Positions 28,458 through 38,298 of a stretch of DNA of 64,000 bases are shown in pieces. Positions within the stretch are counted from its first letter, which is position 1, and each line of letters begins with the position of its first letter. The DNA comes from Sphingobacterium spiritivorum (GTDB lineage Bacteria > Bacteroidota > Bacteroidia > Sphingobacteriales > Sphingobacteriaceae): contig NZ_CP068082.1 in the NCBI RefSeq assembly GCF_016724845.1, positions 2,852,001 to 2,916,000 of the forward strand. The letters run 5' to 3'. The notes under the pieces were generated by a model. The model was given only the letters and a program-made list of their open reading frames with translations, did no database searches and was not told where the DNA came from. The position numbers and the translations under genes were made by a program.

Positions 28458-29363
28458 ATGAAAATAAGAAATATATTGACGTTATCATGTCTGATCATGT
28501 TATCAGCATGTTCAAAAGAAGATAAGCTGAATCCTAACAGTGTGTTTGTTGATTCCGAAGTACCTAAGAATGCATTGGATAACTACATCTATAACAATTA
28601 TACGAAACCATATAATGTGGCAATTTTGTATAAATTCGTTGATAAAGAATCTGACATGGCTTATAATTTGGTGCCTGCACCATATGACGGTTCCATTCGG
28701 CTTACTAAATTGATGTTATATTCTGTGATTGGTGCATACGATCAGGTAACAGGTAGTACGCAGTTTATAAGAGGTAATTTTCCTAAGCTACTTACATATA
28801 CCGGATCTGTGCCCGTTAACAATAATGGTACAATCATTTTGGGTACAGCAGAGTCGGGTACAAAAGTATCTTTATATAATTTGTTGGAAATGAACGAAAC
28901 TAATGGAAAAAATCCAACATTTTTGAACTATTGGTTCTTTAAAACAATCCATCATGAATTTCAGCACATATTGAATCAAAATAAGCCTTATCCAAGTAAT
29001 TTTGCTGAAATTACAGGAGGAGGTTATGTTGAAGACGAGTGGAGTACAACATATCCAGGAAATACTGCAGGATTAGCAGCAGCTATATCAGCAGGGTTTA
29101 TCTCTCAGTATTCGTCAAAGAGTCATGGAGAGGATTTTGCTGAGCTGTTTTCTTTTTATGTAACACGTTCACAGGCAGATTTTGATGCTATCCTGAATAC
29201 TCCAAATGCATCTGCAGCTGGAAAAGCCATCGTACTCTCTAAATTGGCGATCGTTAAGAACTACATGAAATCTTCATGGAACATCGATATGGATGTCTTA
29301 AGAGCGGAGATTTTGAACAGATATTCTAAGTTGGGAACCTTTGATCAAACTACATTAAATTGA
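28458..29363 (+). CDS. Substrate-import-associated zinc metallohydrolase lipoprotein
   Basis: The 301-aa lipoprotein has a lipobox in LIMLSACSKED (Cys about residue 19). A zinc-metallopeptidase HExxH motif is seen as HEFQH within KTIHHEFQHILNQNKPY. A later Glu in HGEDFAELFSFYVTR may be the third ligand, as in gluzincin-like families. Lipoproteins of this type (I recall a TIGRFAM for HExxH lipoproteins next to TonB transporters) sit downstream of SusC/SusD, as here. It likely processes a peptide or protein-bound substrate at the cell surface before import; the substrate is unknown. It is part of the operon with susD (2-bp gap) and the DUF4302 gene. Confidence 0.88.
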   Translation: MKIRNILTLSCLIMLSACSKEDKLNPNSVFVDSEVPKNALDNYIYNNYTKPYNVAILYKFVDKESDMAYNLVPAPYDGSIRLTKLMLYSVIGAYDQVTGSTQFIRGNFPKLLTYTGSVPVNNNGTIILGTAESGTKVSLYNLLEMNETNGKNPTFLNYWFFKTIHHEFQHILNQNKPYPSNFAEITGGGYVEDEWSTTYPGNTAGLAAAISAGFISQYSSKSHGEDFAELFSFYVTRSQADFDAILNTPNASAAGKAIVLSKLAIVKNYMKSSWNIDMDVLRAEILNRYSKLGTFDQTTLN

Positions 29364-29368
29364 GAATT

Positions 29369-30187
29369 ATGAAATTGAAATTATTTATAATAGGTATAGC
29401 GGTTTTATCATTGGCAACTGGCTGTGAAAAGAAGATGGACCGTATTTTTGAAAAAAGTCCTACTGAACGTCTGAATGCCAGTGTCGCTAGTGCATACGGA
29501 GAGCTACAAGCCAATAAAGATGGTTGGTTAATTAAGTACTTTCCAAGTGCAAATAAAGAATTTGGTGGATATACATTGTTCGCAAAATTTACCTCTGCAA
29601 CGGATGTAACTATAGAAGGTGACAGAAATACTACTGTTGCAACCAGTATGTATACAGTTTATCCGGGTGCCGGACCAATCTTAACTTTTGATACCTATAA
29701 TGCAGTTATCCATTACTTCTGTCTACCAGGCGGACAGTATACTGGGATCGGTGCTAATGAATCAGGTATGAAAGGGGATTTTGAGTTTTTAGTAACCAAA
29801 ACCAGTGCTGATTCAATTGTTATGGAAGGAAGAAAAACATACAATAAAATTGTTATGATTCCTATTAAAAGCACGGAAGCGGCTACTATTGCGGCATCTT
29901 ACAGAGCTGCAGCGGCTAAATTCCAGCCGTTTTCAAACTACAAATTTGAGGTGGGTACTGAATCTCTTCCGGCAAGTTTTGGAAATGCAACGACTAAGAG
30001 AGCGTTATCAGTGGCAGGAGTAATGTATTCGTATCGGTATACGCCTACAGGTTTGGAATTCTATCAGGAATACGAACTGAAGGGAGTTCGCTTTAAAGAA
30101 CTGAAGTATGTTGAGCCTACCGGAACTTATTCAAAAGGGTATTTTACTAATGATGCGGGAACTATTAAGCTAGTTCCGCAAAGTTAA
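29369..30187 (+). CDS. DUF4302-type lipoprotein
   Basis: The 272-aa lipoprotein has a lipobox in LSLATGCEKKMDRIF. The start MDRIFEKSPTERLNASVASAYGELQANKDGWLIKYFPS is characteristic of DUF4302 proteins, which are regularly found in SusCD/metallohydrolase loci. The ATG at 29369 gives a normal lipoprotein signal; an upstream TTG at 29360 would overlap the preceding stop. The rest is beta-rich with no catalytic motif seen. A surface-exposed binding role in the same uptake system is inferred from position. It is the last gene before a terminator. Confidence 0.85.
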   Translation: MKLKLFIIGIAVLSLATGCEKKMDRIFEKSPTERLNASVASAYGELQANKDGWLIKYFPSANKEFGGYTLFAKFTSATDVTIEGDRNTTVATSMYTVYPGAGPILTFDTYNAVIHYFCLPGGQYTGIGANESGMKGDFEFLVTKTSADSIVMEGRKTYNKIVMIPIKSTEAATIAASYRAAAAKFQPFSNYKFEVGTESLPASFGNATTKRALSVAGVMYSYRYTPTGLEFYQEYELKGVRFKELKYVEPTGTYSKGYFTNDAGTIKLVPQS

Positions 30188-30247
30188 AATTAAAGCTTTC
30201 CTGTTGTTTTGAGTCGGCAGGGAAGTTTTATATGTTTATTAATAATG

Positions 30248-30279
30248 GCCCTCCCGGATTTATCCGGGAGGGCTTTTTT
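30248..30279 (+). terminator. Terminator of the sigma-linked susCD operon
   Basis: A perfect 12-bp G/C-rich stem (GCCCTCCCGGAT and its complement) with a 2-nt loop is followed by six T. Confidence 0.88.
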
Positions 30280-30324
30280 AACAAATATTCATTACATTTT
30301 AATACTGACCAATTACTGATAATT

Positions 30325-30651
30325 ATGGAAAATCAGACATATCTGAAAGAAAGAGATATCCGGAAATCAAAACTGGTTTTCTGGGGTTCTGTAGCTATAT
30401 TGATCTTTTTTGCAAGTACAGTATTCGTTTACGGATCACTTTTATATTTGCCGGAATGGATCATTGTATTGCACAGCATAGCAGATCAGTTGGTCCGAAT
30501 TCCTGCAATTCTTGGATGTTTTGTCCTTTTGGGAATCTCGGGTTACTATATTATATTTAAAAAGCAATACTATTACCGCTGGTATTTTAATGTGCTGTAT
30601 AATATTTTCAGTATAGCTCTAATATTTTTCAGAGATTATTTTGTGATTTAG
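30325..30651 (+). CDS. Small multi-helix membrane protein, function unknown
   Basis: The 108-aa protein starts MENQTYLKERDIRKSK. The ATG at 30325 is chosen because longer in-frame starts would place coding sequence inside the terminator at 30248-30279. Three hydrophobic segments are seen: about 19-40 (FWGSVAILIFFASTVFVYG), 58-79 (IPAILGCFVLLGISGYYIIF) and 88-105 (FNVLYNIFSIALIFF). I do not recognise the family. It stands alone after the uptake operon. Confidence 0.55.
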   Translation: MENQTYLKERDIRKSKLVFWGSVAILIFFASTVFVYGSLLYLPEWIIVLHSIADQLVRIPAILGCFVLLGISGYYIIFKKQYYYRWYFNVLYNIFSIALIFFRDYFVI

Positions 30652-30897
30652 TGTTTAATGAACTTTCTCATCAATAGAATTAAAGATTCTGTTAATCTTA
30701 CTGTTTACAAAAGAATCAAGTAACTCTTTTCAGTGATTAAATTTTACTATTGACGTTTGCTCTCATTAATAATTATACGATTAGTTCTTCAGATAGCTAA
30801 TCTGAGGATTAATATATGTGTAATTAATATTACCACAAAGAATTAATAGAGATTCAGAATCATTTATTGGTCTTAAATCTCTATTAAGTAACTTTAA

Positions 30898-32088
30898 TTA
30901 TTCACATTCTACGAATGGATAAAAAACAGGTTGACTAGGGCCTGGACATGTTAGGCATTGAGGAAGAGGGGTGCCAGTTTCTATAACTTTTCCCATAAAG
31001 ACTTTATAATATGTTCCTTCATTTCTATAAAATCCATCGGGAAGCAAACATGTCAAGTTTGAATTGTAATAATATAATCCGTTTGCTCCTTTATATACAT
31101 TAGTAACAGGATCAACCATTGAATCTGAAAGGGAAGCTAAATCTGTAGCATAAGTATATACACCAGTATAATTTTCAGGAAAATTCAAACCGATAGGAGT
31201 TTCAATTGGATTGTTGTTGGGAACAACTATTTCATCCCACTGTTTAGGGATTGTTATACCGTTAACAACGACAAATTCCTCTGGTATAGTAATAATAAAG
31301 GGATTTTCTGCTGCTAGAGCTGCTATAGCAGAACAATTAATAGCTCCCAGAACTGCTCCAATACCTGCCCCAACCTGGCCTCCAAAAGCTGCGCCGGCAA
31401 GACCACCTCCAACCGCACCTAAGAAATCACTTTTTACTATTTTAAAAAATTTACCAAACCATCCTCTAGCAGCAATATTTTGCGGAATTTGATTTAATTG
31501 AGGTTCATTACTCCAATGGATATATGAATCTATAAAAACTTCCGACGAAGTTAACAAAATGGTTTTTTCAATTTGATTTAAGTTTTGAAAAGTTGTAGAA
31601 CTCTCTATAGAATTGATTTGTGTTTCAATTTCTGACAAAGAGTTCCCTTCAATATTGGATATTTGATTTGCTAATATATAAAAGTTCGCACTGTAAGCAG
31701 AGTTATTAGCGCTTAAACTTATTTTACTAACATTATCAAAATTAAAGCCTGGAGTAGAACTTCCTAAAAAAGCATATTGCTGAAGGTTATTTTCAGAGAC
31801 ATAATCATGAAACCCCCAATATATTGCTGAAATATCAGCCTGTTGTAAATTTGGAGTTTCATTAGATTGTATATTAGAGTAATGGGATGCTTGGGATTCA
31901 ACTCTTATTTTAGTTTTTGCGCTAAAATTTTTGATATATTTAAGACCTCCACTATGCATGGACGCTAATTTTTTAATTTCTTCTTTTGTAGATATTTTAG
32001 GTTCATTTAAAGGTATTATTACTTCTCTTTTACATGAGAAAAAAGTGATAATTAGTAGGATAATAAGATTTGAGGCTTTAATTTTCAT
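30898..32088 (-). CDS. AT-rich orphan lipoprotein with a glycine-rich segment
   Basis: The 396-aa protein has a lipoprotein signal with Cys in LIITFFSCKRE (residue 19). The N-terminal half is Asn/Ser-rich and probably helical. A Gly/Ala-rich, glycine-zipper-like stretch lies near residues 222-255 (VGGGLAGAAFGGQVGAGIG), a pattern seen in proteins that enter membranes, including some bacteriocin-like ones. The C-terminus resembles short repeats around tyrosine (GLYYYNSNLTCLLPDGFYRNEGTYYKV) and ends with a CLTC pair. I do not recognise the family. The gene is more AT-rich than its neighbours and is isolated by 246 and 388 bp of AT-rich non-coding DNA, so recent acquisition is possible. Confidence 0.7.
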   Translation of the reverse strand: MKIKASNLIILLIITFFSCKREVIIPLNEPKISTKEEIKKLASMHSGGLKYIKNFSAKTKIRVESQASHYSNIQSNETPNLQQADISAIYWGFHDYVSENNLQQYAFLGSSTPGFNFDNVSKISLSANNSAYSANFYILANQISNIEGNSLSEIETQINSIESSTTFQNLNQIEKTILLTSSEVFIDSYIHWSNEPQLNQIPQNIAARGWFGKFFKIVKSDFLGAVGGGLAGAAFGGQVGAGIGAVLGAINCSAIAALAAENPFIITIPEEFVVVNGITIPKQWDEIVVPNNNPIETPIGLNFPENYTGVYTYATDLASLSDSMVDPVTNVYKGANGLYYYNSNLTCLLPDGFYRNEGTYYKVFMGKVIETGTPLPQCLTCPGPSQPVFYPFVECE

Positions 32089-32476
32089 AATGATTAGCTT
32101 TAAGTTGTTAATTGGATAACAATATTTATTTAGGATAATTGTAAAATCAAGATTTGAACACTAATGGTTCTGAAATATAGATAAACTTAACTAATAATTT
32201 GTTTAAGAAGTTGCTTTTACAGCTTAAATTTTATATTATTAAGATTTTCAAATATTATTACACAAAGTTATAGCATATGAATTATTTTTACTACAACTCT
32301 AGGTTGTATTTTAAAAATAAACGATGTAATAATTGGAGATTTTAATCCATCCTTTATTTATAAACTTACAAGGGAGCCAAATTTCCTTATTGAATAATTA
32401 GGTTGGTATATTTTAGAATTGGTTAAACTTTATAAGTGTTAATCGATTATTCGTGAGGGGTTTAAATTGATTAAGC
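32089..32476. other. AT-rich intergenic region without a recognisable gene
   Basis: I see no gene in this stretch. A weak 6-bp hairpin (TACAAC/GTTGTA at 32292-32308) flanked by A/T runs might terminate transcription from the mrp operon, which ends at 32477. The promoter of the lipoprotein at 32088 should lie in the left part. Confidence 0.4.
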
Positions 32477-32839
32477 CTAATCTTCCTCTTCCCCTTTCAA
32501 CTGATGGGTTTCCTCATCGTATTTTCCTTCAAGGTCATCTATAATTGTGCCTTTCCATAGCTTTGCCCCGGTAATGTAGGCTGCTCTGCCTATCATATGT
32601 GCAGCCACAGGAGCTGTTAATATCAGGAAAAAGGTGATAGCGATAGCCTTGGTTGTGACGGATACATCCGGAAAGATAATCGCTGCACAAAGCAGGAAAA
32701 AACCTACACCCAACGTGGCCGCCTTTACGGTAACGGAGAGACGTAAATAGAAATCCGGCATACGCAGAATGCCGATAGAAGCAAATAAAATAGCTAATGC
32801 ACCTATAGTGCTGAATATGGCTAAAAATATATCAGTCAT
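32477..32839 (-). CDS. mrpG: Mrp cation/proton antiporter subunit G
   Basis: The 120-aa protein has three membrane helices and the MnhG/PhaG pattern (FSTIGALAILFASIGILRMPDFYLRLSVTVKAATLGVG). The charged C-terminus carries KGEEED. It is the last gene of the mrpABCDEFG operon and overlaps mrpF by 8 bp. The Mrp complex exchanges Na+ (or K+) for protons across the inner membrane. Confidence 0.92.
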   Translation of the reverse strand: MTDIFLAIFSTIGALAILFASIGILRMPDFYLRLSVTVKAATLGVGFFLLCAAIIFPDVSVTTKAIAITFFLILTAPVAAHMIGRAAYITGAKLWKGTIIDDLEGKYDEETHQLKGEEED

Positions 32840-33107
32840 GATGATCTTTTTTTTCTAGGTAATATGAAAATGCTACTGTTCCCAAAAAAGCAATCAGAGC
32901 AAGTATAATAGCGACATCCAACAGCACCTCCTGTTGTGTACGTATACTGTAAACTGTAATGATCCCGATTCCAATGGTGATGATCAGATCTAAGGCAATG
33001 ACCCTATCTACTACATCAGGTCCCTTAAACAAACGAATAAACGTTAAGATGACCGAAATAGTTAAAATTGGGAGGATTACATAATCGAAATAAGTATTTA
33101 GCATCAT
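32832..33107 (-). CDS. mrpF: Mrp cation/proton antiporter subunit F
   Basis: The 91-aa protein has three helices and the MnhF signature RLFKGPDVVDRVIALDLIITIGIG. It overlaps mrpE by 4 bp and mrpG by 8 bp, which fits translational coupling within the operon. Confidence 0.92.
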   Translation of the reverse strand: MMLNTYFDYVILPILTISVILTFIRLFKGPDVVDRVIALDLIITIGIGIITVYSIRTQQEVLLDVAIILALIAFLGTVAFSYYLEKKDHHD

Positions 33108-33580
33108 CTGATAATCTCTAATAATCGTCTTTCAAATCCATTCTTAAGCTGAGCGATAAATTTATCTTTATCCTTGAGGTACATCACATGAATATATAAA
33201 GCCGATTTATCGTTGCTGATATCCAGAATCAGTGTTCCCGGTGTAAGGGAAATAATCGTAGCCAGCAAGTTTATCTCAAAATCTGTTCTCGCATTTAGCG
33301 GATATCGGATTATACCCGGTTTAAAAAAATATTTAGGGGTAATTACATCATAAGCAACCTGGATATTGGCGACAATCATCTCATACAGAAAGTACAGTAC
33401 AAATCCTGCCGTTTTGGGTACACGGTAGAAATATCTTTGATCCGTTTCATTGAGATTCATGATCCACAGGATAAAGAATCCCAGCAGAAAACCAAAAAGA
33501 AAATTTGAATAATACATCGAACCTGTCAGTGCTATCCATATAAAGCAAAGCAGCAGGTTCATTAAAAATTGTTTTATCAT
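33104..33580 (-). CDS. mrpE: Mrp cation/proton antiporter subunit E
   Basis: The 158-aa protein belongs to the MnhE family: N-terminal helices (LLCFIWIALTGSMYYSNFLFGFLLGFFILWIM), then the conserved AYDVITPKYFFKPGIIRYPLNARTDFEINLLATIISLTPGTLILDIS region. It sits 12 bp after mrpD and overlaps mrpF by 4 bp. Confidence 0.92.
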   Translation of the reverse strand: MIKQFLMNLLLCFIWIALTGSMYYSNFLFGFLLGFFILWIMNLNETDQRYFYRVPKTAGFVLYFLYEMIVANIQVAYDVITPKYFFKPGIIRYPLNARTDFEINLLATIISLTPGTLILDISNDKSALYIHVMYLKDKDKFIAQLKNGFERRLLEIIR

Positions 33581-33592
33581 ATCAATTATCTT

Positions 33593-35095
33593 TTATTTGC
33601 CCAGTACAGCCTGTATGTACGGACGCGTGTCTAACATTTCAGTAGCAATCTTATCCGAAACCTTTATAATAGCTTCAGCATTGAGGCCAATGTATAAAGA
33701 TACTCCTGCCAGAATCGCTATCGGAGCGACTAGTAATATCTTTTTGTATAAAGGTAAAGGTTCAAATTTATCCTCCATCTCTGCTTCATCATCCGGCTTC
33801 TTCCAGAAGACCTCGGACCACATCTTAGCGATGACGTACAGCGTAATAAAACTTCCTAAAATGATGGCGGCAATAAAAGCATAGTTTTGCAGACGGAAAG
33901 CATCCTGAATAAGATAAATCTTAGGCCAGAAACCAGAAAGCGGAGGAATACCAACCAGAGAGAAAAGTACAATGCCGATCAGCAAGGATATCTTTGGATA
34001 TTCCGCATACAGACCACCGATCTTTTTCATATCCATCGATCCCCTTAATTGCCTTATCAGTCCAGCAATCAGAAACAGATTAGTCTTGACCATAATATCG
34101 TGGATCAGATAGAATACAGCACCCATCAGAGCGAGTTTGCTGAACATCGCCAGTCCTCCCACCATAAATCCGATATGACATACAATCAGGTATGAAAATA
34201 ACCTTCGGATATTGGTTTTTGTCATCGCCCCTAAAGCGCCCGTTACGATAGTCAGAATCGCCAATGTAAGAAGCAGATTCTTCATAAAGGGACTGGGTAT
34301 AAATATCAGACTGTAAATGCGGAACATGGCATAGATACCGACTTTAGTTAATAATCCGCCAAATGTTGCTGCAACAGCAGACGGAGGAGTATGGTAGGAG
34401 GAAGGAAGCCAGAAATACAAAGGAAATACAGCTGATTTGATTCCGAATCCTATAATGAAAAATGAAGATGTAATACCTACAAGTGTCTGATCTTTGACAT
34501 TCGGGATTTTTAGCGCCAGATCAGCCATATTCAGAGAGCCTGTGATGCCATATAAAATGCCAATCCCTGTCAGGAAAAAAGTCGAAGCCAGAATATTCAT
34601 CGCCATATACTTTACGGCACCCTCCAGCTGAGCCTTTCGTCCGCCCAAAGTCATCAACACAAAAGAAGAGATAATAATCACTTCAAAATAAACATATAAA
34701 TTGAAGATGTCCCCTGTCAGAAAAGCTCCGTTAAGGCCCAGTATCAGAAAATGAAAGATCGGGAAATAACCATAGCGTATACGTTGGCGACTGATACCAG
34801 TCGCAGAGAATATGGATACTGCCAAACAAGCTATAGAGGTCAGAAGTACTAATGTCGTGCTCAGAGTATCGGCTACAAACACTATTCCGAAGGGTGCATC
34901 CCAGTTTCCTGCACTCATTGTTAAGATAGGGCCATCATAGACTCTTGCGAAAAGCTTGATAGCGGCAGACAGTCCCAGGGTGCTGCCCAAAATACTTAAT
35001 ACACGCTGTGTCACTGTCTTTCGCCAGAATATAAGCTGCGCTATGGCGGTAAACAAATGAATAAAAACAGGTGCTAGTATGTAATTGTCAATCAT
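33593..35095 (-). CDS. mrpD: Mrp cation/proton antiporter subunit D
   Basis: This large membrane subunit is homologous to the proton-pumping NuoL/M/N subunits of complex I. The 500-aa protein has about 14 helices. The conserved core strings include [30 protein letters not shown], with the helix-5 Glu, [40 protein letters not shown], with the helix-7 Lys, and [16 protein letters not shown]. The gene overlaps mrpC by 4 bp. Confidence 0.94.
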   Translation of the reverse strand: MIDNYILAPVFIHLFTAIAQLIFWRKTVTQRVLSILGSTLGLSAAIKLFARVYDGPILTMSAGNWDAPFGIVFVADTLSTTLVLLTSIACLAVSIFSATGISRQRIRYGYFPIFHFLILGLNGAFLTGDIFNLYVYFEVIIISSFVLMTLGGRKAQLEGAVKYMAMNILASTFFLTGIGILYGITGSLNMADLALKIPNVKDQTLVGITSSFFIIGFGIKSAVFPLYFWLPSSYHTPPSAVAATFGGLLTKVGIYAMFRIYSLIFIPSPFMKNLLLTLAILTIVTGALGAMTKTNIRRLFSYLIVCHIGFMVGGLAMFSKLALMGAVFYLIHDIMVKTNLFLIAGLIRQLRGSMDMKKIGGLYAEYPKISLLIGIVLFSLVGIPPLSGFWPKIYLIQDAFRLQNYAFIAAIILGSFITLYVIAKMWSEVFWKKPDDEAEMEDKFEPLPLYKKILLVAPIAILAGVSLYIGLNAEAIIKVSDKIATEMLDTRPYIQAVLGK

Positions 35096-35448
35096 ATATC
35101 GTCTTCTTCTGGAGTATTTAAATCATCTAAATCATCACTGTTTATCAGGGCGTATACTCTTTTGAGCAATACAATGGCAAAGGCTGTAAGACCAAAACTG
35201 ATAACGATAGCAGTCAGGATCAAAGCCTGTGGTATGGGATCTGCATAGATATCATTGAATATACTCAGATCCGGATCAATCACCGGAGGCTTTCCTTTCG
35301 TGATGTTTCCCAATAGGAAAATCAGAATATTAGTGCCATTGCCTAACAGCATGATCCCTAATAATAATTTGACCATGCTTCTTCTGAGGATCATATATAC
35401 TCCTGCTGCGTACAGCAGGCCGATCAGTACAACAAGTATCAGCTCCAT
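35092..35448 (-). CDS. mrpC: Mrp cation/proton antiporter subunit C
   Basis: The 118-aa protein is a NuoK-like three-helix subunit ([31 protein letters not shown] and [31 protein letters not shown]). The [14 protein letters not shown] block is diagnostic of MnhC/MrpC. It sits 1 bp after mrpB. Confidence 0.94.
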   Translation of the reverse strand: MELILVVLIGLLYAAGVYMILRRSMVKLLLGIMLLGNGTNILIFLLGNITKGKPPVIDPDLSIFNDIYADPIPQALILTAIVISFGLTAFAIVLLKRVYALINSDDLDDLNTPEEDDI

Positions 35449-35449
35449 A

Positions 35450-35863
35450 TCAATCTGTATTTAAGGCTATGGTAAACAAAATAGTCAATACTACGCCGAT
35501 GACGACCAGATAGACTCCAATGTCAAAAAATAGAGCTGATCCGATCATCCCGATAACGGGAATCTTCTGCTCAATCCAAAGGCCCGTCATAGGAGGTTTT
35601 CCAAAGAGCAGAGGCGCTACCATACTTAGACTGGAGATCCCCAGGCCGATTGGAATCAGAGAAAGTGGCTTGTAACGAAGGATCTTCATGGTTTGCTCTG
35701 TACCGTAAGCAAAGCTATGCAGGACAAAAGCTATCGAAGCCACCAGACCGCCAACAAAGCCTCCTCCGGGAAAATAATGACCTCTCAATAAAAGAAAAAC
35801 AGAAAACAACAATAAGATAGGAAGCAGGTATTTGGATGCTGTCTGTAAAATTATACTTTTCAT
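35450..35863 (-). CDS. mrpB: Mrp cation/proton antiporter subunit B
   Basis: The 137-aa protein belongs to the MnhB family. It has four helices and the strings [30 protein letters not shown] and [21 protein letters not shown]. It is separated by 1-2 bp from both neighbours, mrpA and mrpC. Confidence 0.94.
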   Translation of the reverse strand: MKSIILQTASKYLLPILLLFSVFLLLRGHYFPGGGFVGGLVASIAFVLHSFAYGTEQTMKILRYKPLSLIPIGLGISSLSMVAPLLFGKPPMTGLWIEQKIPVIGMIGSALFFDIGVYLVVIGVVLTILFTIALNTD

Positions 35864-35865
35864 AT

Positions 35866-38175
35866 CTATTCTTTTTCTGAAGATTTTAACCTTAATTTCA
35901 ATAAACTGTATACACCAAGAGCTGCAATGGCCAATACTATCGTTTCAAACATAGTATCGATACCTCTGTAGTCCACCAGAATCACATTGACAACATTCTT
36001 ACCCTTTGCCATCAGATAGGCATTTGCCCCATAAAAATCACTTACGACAGTATCCACCGGCTCCTGGAGTACTTTGAGCGCAATCATAGAAAGTAACGCG
36101 CCAAAAGAAAGGGCCACTATAGCATCGCGGATAAGTACTTTGGGTCCCATATAATTCATAAATACGGGTAGCTTATAGAGAACCAGAACAAACAATACGG
36201 TAGATAACGTATCGATCGTAAACTGGGTCATTGCGAGATCCGGAGCACTATAGATCACAAACAGAAGACAGATACAATACCCGATAACACTCATAGAGAC
36301 AACAGCTGTTAAACGGGATGAAGTGCTTACTACGAGGTAAAGTGCACCGATCAGGATAAGCACGATCGAGACTTCGTATATACTTATAGCGGACAACTTG
36401 CTGTAGTCTATATAAATCGGCCCGCTCAGATACAGTTTATAAGCGAGTAAAGCCTCTGCAAACAAAATGATCTTTAGATGATAGGAGCGCAAAAAACCAT
36501 TATGCAGCGTCTGCGTATAGCGATTTGAAAAGACCACAAAACCGTTTCCAAAACGGGTGAATAGGGTCTGTGGTGCCAGTACATTTAGTTTTTCAACTTT
36601 TAATAACTTACTGCTGCTGGGTTTATTGATCAGGTAGAGAATCGTACCCAATGCTAAAGTCAGCAGACTCAGAATAAGAACAGTATTAAAGCCGTGCCAT
36701 AGTTTCAGATGAACTTCCACATTACTTCCGAATATACTGGATGCAGTCTGTTGTGTAAGTATATCTCCAATCCATTTTGGATAGATACCCAACAGTAACC
36801 CTAAAACGGCTAATATCAGCGGAGGTATCCACATCGATTTGTAAGGTAAATGCAGATCTTTAAATTGATCCGGAAGTTTTCCTGCAAAAGGTTTGATTCC
36901 CGCCATAAATCCAGCTGCAACTAAGCCAATATTCGTGACTACCGCAGCTATCGTTACAAAAAGAGCTAATTGGGTATCGAATTTCAACGTAGCATCATAA
37001 ATAAGATCTTTGCCGATAAAACCTAAAGTAAGCGGCATTCCGGCACTGGAAAGAGAAGCTAAGAGCCCTGCAACAGCTACCGGAAATAATACTTTTCTTA
37101 ATCCCTGTAACTTACTGAGATCACGTGTGCCGGTTTCGTGATCGATAATACCTGTAATGAGGAATAACGTCGCTTTGTACAAAGCGTGTACCAGCAGAAA
37201 CACTGCAGCAGCTATAATCGCTTCTTTTGTACCCATACCCAACAGAAAAGTCAATATGCCTAATGCCGAGATGGTGGAATAGGCCAGTACACCTTTCATA
37301 TCGATTCTGAAGAGCGAATGTATCGCACCGTACAACATGGTAATCCCACCGACTATGAGAAGGGGATAAGTCCAGTACTCCGTACCACCCAGAATAGGGA
37401 AGAAGCGTGCCAGCAAATAAATACCGGCCTTTACCATAGTTGCAGAGTGCAGGTAAGCTGAAACCGGAGTTGGAGCCTTCATGGCTCCGGGTAGCCAAAA
37501 ATGAAAAGGGAATTGCGCCGATTTGGTAAAAGCACCAATAAATATAAGACCCAGTATAAGGGGATATAAGGAATGCTCTATAATTAAAGATCGCTTATCG
37601 ACTAATTCAGAGATAGTATAAGTATCTGCAATATTTCCAAGTAAGGTCAGTCCGGCCAGTAGAAAGAATCCGCCCAGTCCGGTAATGCTTAGTGCCGTCA
37701 GCGCACTTTTCCGGGAATCACTCTGCTCATTATTGAAGCCGATCAGAAAAAAAGAGCTGATACTCGTCAGTTCCCAAAAGATAAACAACAGGAAAATATT
37801 GTCAGAAAGCACCACCCCGAGCATGGCTGCCATGAAGAGACAGAGAAAGCCGAAAAACCTGTCAAAATTGGGATAGCCTTTAAGATAGGAGCGGGCATAC
37901 AGAAAAATGGCTGTACCGATCCCTGTAATCAGAAATGTAAACAGCAGGGATAACCCATCCAGCCGAAACTGAAAGTCAACTCCAAGGGATGGTACCCATG
38001 AAATGTGCTGATGAATAATATTTCCGTCAACTATAGCTGCTGTATATTGGAGAAAATATAGAAATAAGATGCAAGGCAAAAAAGCGAGAATAAAACCCCA
38101 TTTGGATTTCAGAAATCTCCCAAACGGAACAATAAGGCTCGATGTTATTAGTCCTGATAGAACGGCAAATAGCAT
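35866..38175 (-). CDS. mrpA: Mrp cation/proton antiporter subunit A
   Basis: This is the largest Mrp subunit, 769 aa. The NuoL-like proton-path domain fills the first ~500 residues ([79 protein letters not shown]). The C-terminal part carries the MbhD/E-like helices ([28 protein letters not shown] and [32 protein letters not shown]). It is the first gene of the operon; the promoter should lie in the 120 bp after the acs terminator. Confidence 0.94.
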   Translation of the reverse strand: MLFAVLSGLITSSLIVPFGRFLKSKWGFILAFLPCILFLYFLQYTAAIVDGNIIHQHISWVPSLGVDFQFRLDGLSLLFTFLITGIGTAIFLYARSYLKGYPNFDRFFGFLCLFMAAMLGVVLSDNIFLLFIFWELTSISSFFLIGFNNEQSDSRKSALTALSITGLGGFFLLAGLTLLGNIADTYTISELVDKRSLIIEHSLYPLILGLIFIGAFTKSAQFPFHFWLPGAMKAPTPVSAYLHSATMVKAGIYLLARFFPILGGTEYWTYPLLIVGGITMLYGAIHSLFRIDMKGVLAYSTISALGILTFLLGMGTKEAIIAAAVFLLVHALYKATLFLITGIIDHETGTRDLSKLQGLRKVLFPVAVAGLLASLSSAGMPLTLGFIGKDLIYDATLKFDTQLALFVTIAAVVTNIGLVAAGFMAGIKPFAGKLPDQFKDLHLPYKSMWIPPLILAVLGLLLGIYPKWIGDILTQQTASSIFGSNVEVHLKLWHGFNTVLILSLLTLALGTILYLINKPSSSKLLKVEKLNVLAPQTLFTRFGNGFVVFSNRYTQTLHNGFLRSYHLKIILFAEALLAYKLYLSGPIYIDYSKLSAISIYEVSIVLILIGALYLVVSTSSRLTAVVSMSVIGYCICLLFVIYSAPDLAMTQFTIDTLSTVLFVLVLYKLPVFMNYMGPKVLIRDAIVALSFGALLSMIALKVLQEPVDTVVSDFYGANAYLMAKGKNVVNVILVDYRGIDTMFETIVLAIAALGVYSLLKLRLKSSEKE

Positions 38176-38257
38176 TTAGTCTTTGTTTTAAAGTATTACT
38201 AGGGAAACAAAATACTAAATTTTTGTCGAAAAATCAGGCTTTTATTGGGTTTTTTAC

Positions 38258-38288
38258 AAAAAAGCGAGACAATATTTGTTGTCTCGCT
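38258..38288 (-). terminator. Terminator after acs (minus strand)
   Basis: AGCGAGACAA/TTGTCTCGCT forms a 10-bp stem with a 6-nt loop. Read on the minus strand it is followed by a T-run. It lies 10 bp past the acs stop and separates acs from the mrp operon. Confidence 0.85.
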
Positions 38289-38298
38289 AATTTTTGTA

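Noticed and set aside
30232..30324. Longer N-terminus for the small membrane protein
   Set aside because: It would run through the terminator hairpin at 30248-30279 and add a segment encoded by the stem.
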